A stretch of DNA of 64,000 nt, from assembly GCF_041321145.1 (NCBI RefSeq), contig NZ_JBGGWA010000001.1, positions 248,001 to 312,000 on the forward strand, written 5' to 3'. The notes below the pieces were generated by a model. That model ran no database searches. It had not been told where the DNA came from and was given only the letters and a program-made list of their open reading frames with translations. Positions within the stretch are counted from its first letter, which is position 1, and every line of letters begins with the position of its first letter. Below, one piece after another: positions 34,482 to 41,900 of this stretch. The translations under genes were made by a program, and so were the position numbers. The stretch comes from Paraburkholderia sp041321145. Its GTDB lineage: Bacteria; Pseudomonadota; Gammaproteobacteria; Burkholderiales; Burkholderiaceae.

Positions 34482-35429
34482 ATGAACCAGTATGACCCAA
34501 AACGCGGTATCGCGTTGTCAGTCGGCGCGGCCGCGATGTTTGCATTGCTATCCGCCTACGCCAAGCTGCTTGCGCCGTTGAGCGGCCTCGACATTTTCGC
34601 GTGGCGTGTCGTGTGGACCGTGCCCGGCGCGCTGTTGCTGATCGTGTTGCGCAAACGACAGCCCGTTCTCCGGCAACTTCTTTACCGCATGGTGGCGAAC
34701 CCGAAACTCGGCGCGGCGATGGTTGTCAGCGCGGTTTTGCTAGGCGCGCAACTGTGGGTGTTTCTCTGGGCGCCGCTGCATGGCCGGATGCTTGAAGTCT
34801 CGCTCGGCTATTTTTTGCTGCCGCTGGTCATGGTGCTCGTAGGTCGCTTTTATTATCACGAGCGTCTCGATGGTTTGCAGTGGCTAGCGGTTATCTGTGC
34901 CGCTTTGGGCGTCGCGCATGAACTGTGGATAACGGGCGCGTTTTCGTGGCCGACCTTGCTCGTCGCACTCGGTTATCCACCGTGTTTCGTGCTGCGCCGC
35001 AAAATCAACCAGGATTCGCTGGCGATGTTCACGGTGGAAATGGCGCTGCTGTTGCCGGCAGCGATCGTGTTCGTCATCAGCGGCGGCTCGCTGACGACGA
35101 TCGGCGGCCGTCTCGACATGTGGTGCCTGCTGTTGCCGGGCCTCGGCGCGCTCAGCACCCTTGCGCTGGCTTCGTATCTCAAGGCGAGCCGTTTGCTGCC
35201 GGTTGCGTTGTTCGGCATCCTCGGCTATATCGAGCCGGTGTTGCTCGTGCTTGTCTCGATCACGTTGCTTGGCGAGACGCTGAGCGCGGCGCAGTTAGCC
35301 ACGTATATTCCGATCTGGATTGCGGTCGCGCTAACGGCATTGCATGGAGTGCGTCTCGTTCGCCTCGATCGCTTCACGCAACGCGGGTCGCCAGCCAAGA
35401 CCGAACAACGCTTCAGCGAGGACGAATAG
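34482..35429 (+). CDS. rarD: EamA/RarD-type transporter
   Basis: A 315-aa inner-membrane protein with about ten transmembrane helices in two EamA halves. RGIALSVGAAAMFALLSAYAK opens the first helix, and FALSAYAKLL-, FLWAPLHGRMLEVSLGYFLLPL- and ALFGILGYIEPVLLVLVS-type segments match RarD. Substrates of this subfamily are not settled. Its last 99 bp overlap the convergent Mpo1-like gene. Confidence 0.88.
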   Translation: MNQYDPKRGIALSVGAAAMFALLSAYAKLLAPLSGLDIFAWRVVWTVPGALLLIVLRKRQPVLRQLLYRMVANPKLGAAMVVSAVLLGAQLWVFLWAPLHGRMLEVSLGYFLLPLVMVLVGRFYYHERLDGLQWLAVICAALGVAHELWITGAFSWPTLLVALGYPPCFVLRRKINQDSLAMFTVEMALLLPAAIVFVISGGSLTTIGGRLDMWCLLLPGLGALSTLALASYLKASRLLPVALFGILGYIEPVLLVLVSITLLGETLSAAQLATYIPIWIAVALTALHGVRLVRLDRFTQRGSPAKTEQRFSEDE

Positions 35430-35849
35430 CGGCCCGATCAGCAGGCCGATCATGTCGTCGACAAAGGCCGGCTTGCGATGCTCGTATGCCACGTGGCCGA
35501 TGAACTGAAACACCCAGCCGATCACAAAGAGACCGATACCCGAACCGAGCCACGTCAACGTCGATTGCCCGGCGAGCCACTGTCCGCATGCGACGCACAA
35601 CGCCGACACCCCTGCCATCATTACGCCGAGCGGCACGTCGAGCACGAGGTAATAGACGGTGGCCGCGGTGAACAACACCCACGCGGGCGACAACGCGAAC
35701 GGCAGCGCGCCGACACTGAAAGCGGGCCGGCTCAACAACACGGCCAATGCCAGCACGATCATCGGAATGCCGATGAAATGCGTGGCGATATTGCGCCGGT
35801 CACGATGGTAGGCCGCGTATTGCGTAAGCTGTTGCGTCAGCGTTCTCAT
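35331..35849 (-). CDS. Mpo1-like (DUF962) membrane protein
   Basis: A 172-aa protein with four hydrophobic segments. The first helix pair starts YAAYHRDRRNIATHFIGIP, and a conserved QFIGHVAYEHRKPAFVDD segment carries His/Glu residues that may bind iron. Yeast Mpo1 is an Fe(II) dioxygenase acting on 2-hydroxy fatty acids, and bacterial members are mostly uncharacterised. The start is MRTLTQQ (35849). Its 3' end overlaps rarD by 99 bp. Confidence 0.85.
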   Translation of the reverse strand: MRTLTQQLTQYAAYHRDRRNIATHFIGIPMIVLALAVLLSRPAFSVGALPFALSPAWVLFTAATVYYLVLDVPLGVMMAGVSALCVACGQWLAGQSTLTWLGSGIGLFVIGWVFQFIGHVAYEHRKPAFVDDMIGLLIGPLFVLAEALFGLGWRPALREAIEANETHSMQCR

Positions 35850-35910
35850 GGATGCCGCTCCTCGGTCGAAGTCAGCATAATCGAGATCAGCGTCCATGCG
35901 AAGCGCCCAT

Positions 35911-35937
35911 AAAAAAAGGCGAGTCGTGAGACTCGCC
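35911..35937 (-). terminator. Rho-independent terminator for the leftward 36-37.6 kb genes
   Basis: GGCGAGTC/GACTCGCC form an 8-bp stem with a GTGA loop. On the minus strand it is followed by seven U, and it lies 70 bp after the gene ending at 36010. Confidence 0.85.
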
Positions 35938-36009
35938 CTCCCTGAACGGCACAGTCGGCTTCGATTAACTACGCATGCGTGGCCGGTGGGTGCCGAAACC
36001 GTCCACGTG

Positions 36010-36381
36010 TTATTGCGTTTTCGTCGTGTCGGTCATTGCGCCGTCGGCTTTTACCGGGCCAGTGCTGGCCTCTTTCGTGCTCGCCGTTTTGGTCTTCTCT
36101 GCGCTTGATTCCACAGCGGTCTTCTTGGTGGCTTTATGCATCTTTGCCGTGTGAGCGGCGGAAGTCTTTTTCACATGCGCCTTCGTGGCGGTCTTCGTCG
36201 GCGCTTTCGCTGCGGCGGTGCCTTCGTCAGTAGCGCCCGTTTGCGCGGCGGTGCTGGCCTTCAGATTCGCTTGACCGGCGGGCTGCGTTTGCATGGGCTG
36301 CGCGGCCGAGGGGGCGGCGGTTTGTGCGAATGCGGTCGACACGAGCAGAGCGGAAGCGAGAGCGGCGAAAAGCGTCTTCAT
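36010..36381 (-). CDS. Secreted Ala/Lys/Thr-rich low-complexity protein
   Basis: A 123-aa protein with a clear signal peptide (MKTLFAALASALLVSTAFAQ). The mature part is Ala, Lys and Thr-rich with KKTSAAHTAKMHKATKK, resembling histone-like or acid-shock-type repeats. It is probably a disordered periplasmic polycation. A palindromic site (36422-36437) lies just upstream and a terminator follows, so it is a monocistronic unit. Function is unknown. Confidence 0.72.
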   Translation of the reverse strand: MKTLFAALASALLVSTAFAQTAAPSAAQPMQTQPAGQANLKASTAAQTGATDEGTAAAKAPTKTATKAHVKKTSAAHTAKMHKATKKTAVESSAEKTKTASTKEASTGPVKADGAMTDTTKTQ

Positions 36382-36421
36382 GGTGTAACTCCTGGTTTAA
36401 CCGGTTGATTCTTGTGTCGCA

Positions 36422-36437
36422 GCTGAAATGTTTCAGC
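36422..36437. promoter_or_regulatory. Palindromic operator candidate upstream of the Ala/Lys-rich gene
   Basis: GCTGAAATGTTTCAGC is a 16-bp palindrome apart from its central TG, 41 bp upstream of the start at 36381. A related half site GCTGAAACAT lies near 36501. Confidence 0.45.
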
Positions 36438-36591
36438 GCTGCCGGTTTAACGTTGGGCGGAGGACAGGAGTTGACGGCGCTCTGGTGACAAAACGTAACG
36501 GCTGAAACATATCGGGGTCCTGATTCAGCCTGAGACGGGCGAGGCGGCGCAAACGTATCCCGCCTCGATCCGGCAACGATTCCGTGACGCG

Positions 36592-36852
36592 TTACTGAAA
36601 GGGGTTCTGCACGACGCCCGGTTTCGCATCCGGTTCGTCCTTCACCTTCGCCGGCAGGTTGGTTTGCGCCTGCAGTGCAGCCACCACCGCATCGACCGCT
36701 TCTTTCAGCGCGAGCGCCGCCTTCAGCCCGCGCTGGTCTTGAGTCAACGCCAGCGTTCCGTTCAGCACGACGCGTGTGGTGCCGTTGCTGACCGTGAGGG
36801 CATCGCCCTGGATGTTGAGCACGTCGTCATCGTTCGAATAGGGTTTAAACAC
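36592..36852 (-). CDS. Hypothetical protein (86 aa) coupled to the endonuclease gene
   Basis: An 86-aa soluble protein (SNDDDVLNIQGDALTVSNGTTRVVLNG opens it). It looks like a small beta-rich part followed by an amphipathic helix. Its start lies inside the 3' end of the endonuclease gene (8-bp overlap), so they are co-translated. I do not know the family. A nuclease-linked inhibitor is possible but unsupported. Confidence 0.68.
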   Translation of the reverse strand: MFKPYSNDDDVLNIQGDALTVSNGTTRVVLNGTLALTQDQRGLKAALALKEAVDAVVAALQAQTNLPAKVKDEPDAKPGVVQNPFQ

Positions 36853-37594
36853 CTTTTAGTCCTCCCGGTCGCTGGTCTTTGAGGTTCTCCGGAATGCCCG
36901 GAAAACGGATGCCCGATGCCGCCTCGAGTTCGTGGATCGTCTTGATGTCGTAACGATTGGTCGAGACATTGTCCACCATCACTGCGAACGCCATCTGCCG
37001 GGACGGCACGTAGACGACCTTGAACAATTGCGTCGGCACGAAGACGCGTGTCGGTCCGATGGTTTGCAATTGCCGGCCGCTGAAAATCGGCCCGGTGACC
37101 ACATACGTATCGTCGTACGACATCGAAATCTTGCGCACCGATGTTTCGATGCGCGCCCACAAACGCTGATTGTTCTCGCGATTTTGCGGCACGACGTTGG
37201 CAAGCGAAAACGATTGCGCCATCGCTTCCTGATTCCAGCGATTGCCCGCCGGACTCATATGACCGCGATCGAAACCGCTGCGCTTATAGTCAGCCAATGT
37301 TGCGCCTTCGCCGTCGGGCAAACGCGCGTCTTCGAAGAATTTGTTGGTGCGCACCATGTCTTTGGCGGCTTCGATATGGTCGCGCGTCAGGTGCTCGGCG
37401 GACCACAGCGGACCATGTGTAATACCCGAATGCAGAACCGCGAAATCGCTGTAGCAAAGCATGCGCGTTTTCGGCGCCATCTTCTGATTGCTCAGAACCG
37501 GCCATTGCGCATTTGGGGTGAACTGGGTGCAGGAAGGCGCTGCGCTCGCGTGAGCGGCAACGGCGAACAACAGACAGGCAAACCACTTCTTCAT
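36845..37594 (-). CDS. Secreted DNA/RNA non-specific endonuclease (NucA/NUC1 type)
   Basis: A 249-aa protein with a signal peptide (MKKWFACLLFAVAAHASA). Its beta-beta-alpha-metal nuclease domain contains the DRGHM motif (residues near 109-113) with catalytic His, and NVVPQNRENNQRLW supplies the metal Asn. It cleaves DNA and RNA with Mg2+ in the periplasm or outside the cell. It overlaps the 86-aa gene downstream. Confidence 0.92.
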   Translation of the reverse strand: MKKWFACLLFAVAAHASAAPSCTQFTPNAQWPVLSNQKMAPKTRMLCYSDFAVLHSGITHGPLWSAEHLTRDHIEAAKDMVRTNKFFEDARLPDGEGATLADYKRSGFDRGHMSPAGNRWNQEAMAQSFSLANVVPQNRENNQRLWARIETSVRKISMSYDDTYVVTGPIFSGRQLQTIGPTRVFVPTQLFKVVYVPSRQMAFAVMVDNVSTNRYDIKTIHELEAASGIRFPGIPENLKDQRPGGLKGV

Positions 37595-37928
37595 GTGTCA
37601 GTCAGTCGAGAGATGGGCGCGCAAGTATAGCGTCGCGAGCCCGTTTCGAGCGACGTGAAATGAATGTGCGCAGGGCACGGGGTGATGAAAATGAAGCGAG
37701 CGCATGAAGCGCCCATACCGCGGCGCCCAAAAAAAAAGGGGCCGCCTTGCGGCGACCCTAATGCGTGGACTTCCGACTCTACGCACGCAAACTTAAGATG
37801 GGCTTAAGCGCGCGGAAAGCGGAGGATGATGTGTGTGCTGGCGTACGAACTCCCGCACGCCTTCGCCCGCGCACTGGCGGCGCGATTTGCGTGATTGGGC
37901 GTTCCGGCCGACAAGAAAGCGCTGAAAC
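37595..37928. other. Gene-free stretch with a leftward terminator
   Basis: About 335 bp. At 37729-37759 an A-run is followed by an imperfect stem (GGGGCCGCC/GGCGACCC), which on the minus strand reads as a terminator for the gene ending at 37929. Frames here are Arg/Cys-rich and not convincing. Confidence 0.5.
37729..37759 (-). terminator. Terminator downstream of the DUF3564-like gene
   Basis: On the minus strand GGGTCGCC-GCAA-GGCGGCCC (one mismatch) is followed by nine U. Confidence 0.75.
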
Positions 37929-38288
37929 CTAATTGTCGAATACGCTGTTTTCGGCGCGCACGTTTTGGCGGTCGACGGCTTGCAAACGCCAGAAGCCGCT
38001 CGTCGGCGCACGCGTGGGCAACGCTGTCCATGCTGCCGCACCTTGCGCCGCGCTAACGCGTTGCTTGCGATCGACATGCAATCCACGCAGCGTGCACAGC
38101 GGTGCGTCCGCACTCGGCGCACACAGGGTGGTCACGCCGTTCTCGTCGTGTAACTCGCCCCAAGGGGGCAGATCGATCCCTTGATGCGCTTCCCTCGACC
38201 ACCGGTGTTCTTCGGTGTCGAGCCATAGCACAGCGTAATCGTGGTTGACGGTGGGATCGGAACCGTTAATAAGGATGGTGAGTCGCAT
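37929..38288 (-). CDS. DUF3564-like hypothetical protein
   Basis: A 119-aa soluble protein beginning MRLTILINGSDPTVNHDYA, with LPPWGELHDENG and a repeated Asp/Trp pattern. I believe this is the Burkholderia-restricted DUF3564 family, of unknown function. The internal ATG at 38288 is chosen because it starts the conserved part. The C-terminal 30 residues are variable-looking. Confidence 0.72.
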   Translation of the reverse strand: MRLTILINGSDPTVNHDYAVLWLDTEEHRWSREAHQGIDLPPWGELHDENGVTTLCAPSADAPLCTLRGLHVDRKQRVSAAQGAAAWTALPTRAPTSGFWRLQAVDRQNVRAENSVFDN

Positions 38289-38670
38289 GGCAGTTCCGTA
38301 CAAATTGCGAAGTATTGCTTTATCAGTCTATGCCGCAACGCGCGTTATGCAAGGCAAAAGGTACGACGAGTTCCGCAGCGCCGCCGCGGGCATACGGACG
38401 ACGTCGCCGCGGGCGGCGACGATACCCGCGCTTACGCGAGATCCACCGAGCCCGTCAAATCGCCAAGCGGCGCGAGTCGGCCAGGGTACGTGCGCGATGT
38501 GAACCGTGCAGCCCGGATCAAGATGCGAATCTCGGCAACCCGGATCTGGATGGCATCGGACATAAGCAGGGCGTCCGGATGCCTCGCGATGGCTCTTGAT
38601 AGATGACCGCTCCTTGCTTCGCGCTATCATGCTGATCTGTATCCGATGAACAGCAGAAACGGCAGCCAAG
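38289..38670. other. Divergent region upstream of the first IclR gene, nothing recognised
   Basis: About 380 bp of GC-rich sequence. Frames exist on both strands but are Arg/Ala-rich shadows. I see no clear promoter or operator. The IclR gene has no strong ribosome site near its ATG at 38671. Confidence 0.35.
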
Positions 38671-39642
38671 ATGGCAAAAGAAGAGCAGACAGGAGCGGGA
38701 CGCAAGCATGCGAGGGCACGCGGTGCGACGGCGTCGACTTCGCAAGACGATGCGGTGGTGTCCCACGTGGACGGCACCCACTCCTCCGATCCCGCCGATG
38801 AAGAGAGCACCGGCGGATCGACCTATCTCGTGCCCGGGCTTGAGCGCGGTCTGCGCATCCTCGCCGAGTTCAGCGCGCGTGAGCCAATCCTGGGCGCACC
38901 CGAATTGTCGAAGCGCATCGGCATTCCACGCACCACCACCTTCCGTCTATTGCAAACGCTCGAAGCGCTCGGCTTTCTGGAACGCGTGAACGGCGACCGC
39001 TATTTCCGTTTAAGCGTCGCGGTGCTGCGGCTCGGCTTCGAGTATCTGAGTTCGCTCGAACTGACCGACGTCGGCACACCGATTCTCGAACGCTTGCGCG
39101 ACGCGACCGGCCTCAGCACGCATCTGCTGATCCGCGATCAGCGCGACGTGGTGTTCGTCGCCAAAGCGCAGACGCATGAGCCGATGTTCAGTTCGGTGAA
39201 GGTGCATGTCGGCACACGCTTGCCCGCGCATGCGACCGTGCATGGCCAGGTGTTGATGGGCGATTTGAGCTTCGAGGAATTGCGTCAGCTCTATCCTGAA
39301 GCACAACTCGAACGCTTTACCGAACGCACGCCGGCAACGGTCGAAGAACTGTATGGACGAGTGCGCGAAAGCGCCGCGCTCGGCTATGCGTTGAGCGAAG
39401 CGTCGTTCGAGCGGGGGATTTCGGTGGTGAGCGCGCCGGTGCGGGATCAGAGCGGCAAGATCGCCGCAGCGCTGACTGTCACGATTCCGCGTTCGGATAT
39501 CGGTGAAGCCGAAGAACGCGAACCGCTCATCATCGCGGTGTGCGCGGCGGCGCTCGAACTGTCCGAACGTCTCAGCTATCGTCCGCGGCCCGACGATCCG
39601 ACTGCGGCTCAGGCACGCCGCAAGCCGGTCGCGGCCCACTAA
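38671..39642 (+). CDS. IclR-family transcriptional regulator (paralogue 1)
   Basis: A 323-aa regulator. A hydrophilic N-terminal extension of about 50 residues precedes the winged helix-turn-helix (LGAPELSKRIGIPRTTTFRLLQTLEALGFLERV, about residues 72-105). The ligand-binding IclR domain follows (HATVHGQVLMGDL, SFERGISVVSAPVRD). By eye it is about two-thirds identical to the IclR protein at 45263 inside the catabolic operon, except for the extension and the extreme C-terminus. A terminator follows. It probably controls the adjacent porin and/or the catabolic operon. Confidence 0.92.
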   Translation: MAKEEQTGAGRKHARARGATASTSQDDAVVSHVDGTHSSDPADEESTGGSTYLVPGLERGLRILAEFSAREPILGAPELSKRIGIPRTTTFRLLQTLEALGFLERVNGDRYFRLSVAVLRLGFEYLSSLELTDVGTPILERLRDATGLSTHLLIRDQRDVVFVAKAQTHEPMFSSVKVHVGTRLPAHATVHGQVLMGDLSFEELRQLYPEAQLERFTERTPATVEELYGRVRESAALGYALSEASFERGISVVSAPVRDQSGKIAAALTVTIPRSDIGEAEEREPLIIAVCAAALELSERLSYRPRPDDPTAAQARRKPVAAH

Positions 39643-39656
39643 TTCCGCTTATGTGC

Positions 39657-39690
39657 AACGGCCCGGCTGTTTTCACAGCCGGGCCGTTTG
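39657..39690. terminator. Terminator after IclR paralogue 1
   Basis: AACGGCCCGGCTG and CAGCCGGGCCGTT form a 13-bp stem around TTTTCA. It is shared with the converging porin gene. Confidence 0.88.
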
Positions 39691-39710
39691 CTTGACTGCT
39701 TTCGTTCCCA

Positions 39711-40784
39711 TCAGAACGAGTGGTGAATGCCAGTCAGGAGAATAGTCTGGTTCCGGTTGCTCGACACACCTGCCGTAAAGAACGCGGCATCCGTATTCGA
39801 GCCCGCGCGCTCATACAGCGCATTCACATACAGCTGCGTCGACTTCGACAGTGCGTAGATATCGCCGATCTCGAACTGGGTCCAGCGATGGCCTGCCAGG
39901 GTGGTCGTCGCGGCGCCGCCCGCGACGGTGTTGAACGGCGTGAACTGGTAATTCGCGCCGACGTCGTAGCTCTGATACGTGTCCGAGTGCCCGGTCGATT
40001 CCAGCTTCACGCGCGTGTACAGACCATGCACCAGCAGCTTGCCGAACTGGTACGACGCGCCCGCGCCCATGTTCTCGACCTTGCCTGCGGCGTAGTTCGC
40101 CGACGCCACACCCTGGAAGTTGGTGATGCCGGTCGTCACGATCGACGGCGTACGGTCATGCTCGTTCGCATAGGTCGCACCGGCCTTGAAAGGACCGTTC
40201 GCATAGCTAAGTGCAAAGCTTAGCGTCTTGCCGGTCGAGAAGTTGGTCGTGTTGCCGAGACCCATCATCGCGCCGACCGAGAAACCGTTGAAACTCGCCG
40301 AACGGAATTTCACTGAGTTGTCGAACGGCACCACCCCGGTGTCGGCGAGTTCGTCGATGTTGCCCGGGTGGAACGCGTACCAGCTCGCAGCCTGATAAGC
40401 CGTGCTCAACGGCCCCAGCACGTCGAAGCTGAACGGCGTCTGATGACCCAGTGTCAGCGTGCCGATCTTGTCCGAACTTAAGCCCACGAACGCCTGGCGA
40501 TTGAACAGCGTGCCGGCCTTGGCGAAGTTACCCGTGTTCGTGTAGAAGCCGCTTTCCAATTGGAAAACCGTCTTCAGACCGCCGCCCAGATCCTCGACGC
40601 CCTTCAGGCCCCAGCGGTCAGGCTGCATGTTGCCCTGTTCCTCGATCCATTTCGAATGGCCACCCGCATTGCTGATATACGCGACGCCGGCATCCAGGCT
40701 GCCGTATAGCGTCACACTGCTCTGTGCCCATGCGCCAGTCGTTGCGCAGATTGCCGTCAAGCCGGCCGCGATGATGTGCTTCAC
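39711..40784 (-). CDS. Gram-negative (OmpC-type) porin
   Basis: A 357-aa outer-membrane beta-barrel porin. The signal peptide ends at AWAQ and is followed by SSVTLYGSLDAGVAYISN, the typical Burkholderiales porin start. Aromatic strand ends recur and the protein finishes with ILLTGIHHSF. Trimeric general porins of this kind admit small hydrophilic or aromatic solutes. Its position between the IclR gene and the catabolic operon suggests it helps uptake of the substrate. Confidence 0.93.
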   Translation of the reverse strand: MKHIIAAGLTAICATTGAWAQSSVTLYGSLDAGVAYISNAGGHSKWIEEQGNMQPDRWGLKGVEDLGGGLKTVFQLESGFYTNTGNFAKAGTLFNRQAFVGLSSDKIGTLTLGHQTPFSFDVLGPLSTAYQAASWYAFHPGNIDELADTGVVPFDNSVKFRSASFNGFSVGAMMGLGNTTNFSTGKTLSFALSYANGPFKAGATYANEHDRTPSIVTTGITNFQGVASANYAAGKVENMGAGASYQFGKLLVHGLYTRVKLESTGHSDTYQSYDVGANYQFTPFNTVAGGAATTTLAGHRWTQFEIGDIYALSKSTQLYVNALYERAGSNTDAAFFTAGVSSNRNQTILLTGIHHSF

Positions 40785-41223
40785 CGTTGGTTCTCCTGAT
40801 CACACGACGGATAGCTCGCGCCGATTCGTCGTCCCTGATCCTTGCTTTGGGTTGAATGCAGCTTTGGGTTTATGCGCCAAAACTGCTACGTTTTATGTTC
40901 CACCTATGGGCGTTTGTATCGCCTATGGAAAAGTATAGTGATTCTCGGCGTGGTCAAAATAAATTTTCGGACCCCGTACAAACCCGTATGAAGGGCTCGG
41001 CATTTGTCTGAAAATTATGGGCAAACCCAAGCCCGTAAAGGGTTGCACGCACGCGAGCCCATTCACGCCAAAACCCGCAAAGCTGTGTTCTGAACGCCAC
41101 AGTCGGTGTTTTCCCCTACCAGCCCAGATTTTTATTTTCTCTGGGCAAAGCCAATCCTATAATTATCCATACACGAACTGATGTTCCTTATATGGAACAT
41201 AAGGCTTCAGGAGAAGGCGAGAA
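40785..41223. other. Divergent regulatory region porin/catabolic operon
   Basis: About 440 bp, AT-richer than its surroundings. It contains a TATAAT hexamer at 41158-41163 for the rightward operon and the operator palindrome at 41181-41200. On the porin side, ATGTTCC lies at 40895-40901 with two CCTATGG repeats near 40903 and 40921. Confidence 0.6.
41181..41200. promoter_or_regulatory. Candidate IclR-type operator
   Basis: ATGTTCC and GGAACAT are perfect inverted arms around TTATAT. The site lies just downstream of a TATAAT hexamer and 23 bp before the first gene, which suits repression. The arm ATGTTCC recurs at 40895 on the porin side. Confidence 0.6.
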
Positions 41224-41538
41224 ATGACTGATCAATGGCGCTGCGCCGGCCATGCCGGCGACCTGTCCGAAGACGCGCCGCTCGAGTTCAAACTCGACGG
41301 CACCGAAATCGGCATCTACAAGGTGGGCGATGCGCTGTACGCGCTGGAAAACGTCTGCCCCCATGCGTACGCGTTGCTGACGCAGGGCTTTGTCGACGGC
41401 GACACCGTCGAATGCCCGCTGCACGAAGCCGTGTTCCATATCCCGACCGGCAAATGCCTGAAAGAGCCCGGTGGCCGCGACCTGAAGATGTACTCGGTAC
41501 GTCTCGCCGGCGAAGAAATCCAGATCAAGGTGGAATGA
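41224..41538 (+). CDS. Rieske [2Fe-2S] ferredoxin
   Basis: A 104-aa Rieske protein with cluster ligands C45, H47, C64 and H67 in CPHAYALL and CPLHEAVF. It shuttles electrons from the reductase encoded at 51925 to the oxygenase encoded at 41901. AGGAGAAGG precedes the ATG. It is the first gene of the catabolic operon and lies 1 bp before the next gene. Confidence 0.94.
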   Translation: MTDQWRCAGHAGDLSEDAPLEFKLDGTEIGIYKVGDALYALENVCPHAYALLTQGFVDGDTVECPLHEAVFHIPTGKCLKEPGGRDLKMYSVRLAGEEIQIKVE

Positions 41539-41539
41539 C

Positions 41540-41851
41540 ATGCGAGAGCAAACCGTGAACTTCAATCCCTTCCTGAAGCCGTGGCTCGCGCCGCAGCCGA
41601 ACAACGTCGCCGGCAAGGGCGTGATCGAAAAGCCGGGCGAGACCGAAAACTTCATCTGGCAAACGCGTAAGGCTGAGCCGACCCAATACGAAAACGACTT
41701 CGGCGACGCGCTCGAAAAAGTTTTCGAAGCCGGCGCTGTGGAGTTGCAGGAAGTCGTCGACGGTTTGAATGACGTTGGGTTCCGCACGCCGGAAGGCAAT
41801 GCATGGGACGCCGACCGCCTCGCCGCCGAATTCCGTCTGCTCGCCGAATAA
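41540..41851 (+). CDS. 103-aa protein between ferredoxin and oxygenase genes
   Basis: A small soluble protein (VNFNPFLKPWLAPQPNN near the start, EVVDGLNDVGFRTPEGNAW near the end). The C-terminal half looks like a helix-turn-helix of the type called recombinase-like, but a DNA-binding role seems unlikely given its fixed place between the ferredoxin and oxygenase genes. It may be an accessory or small subunit of the oxygenase. The start follows the ferredoxin stop by 1 bp. Confidence 0.8.
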   Translation: MREQTVNFNPFLKPWLAPQPNNVAGKGVIEKPGETENFIWQTRKAEPTQYENDFGDALEKVFEAGAVELQEVVDGLNDVGFRTPEGNAWDADRLAAEFRLLAE

Positions 41852-41900
41852 GCGCGCTTTCCCGAACACGTTTTATCGCTTTCGTATCCGGAGTCTCTTC

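Noticed and set aside
34924..34981. DnaA-box-like TGTGGATAA and TTATCCACC inside rarD
   Set aside because: Both lie in coding sequence of a normal gene, with no AT-rich context or hairpin. Unlike the intergenic cluster at 10097-10163 they are explained by the codons used.
40868..40883. GTTTATGCGCCAAAAC upstream of the porin gene as a fifth parS site
   Set aside because: It matches the parS 16-mer at 14 of 16 positions but breaks the palindrome on one side, and it lies 37 kb from the parAB cluster in a porin promoter region. It is likely chance.
40895..40932. ATGTTCC plus two CCTATGG repeats as a full second operator near the porin
   Set aside because: Only one arm matches the operator at 41181; the other arm is not present at the right distance. 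It is mentioned as a related half site only.
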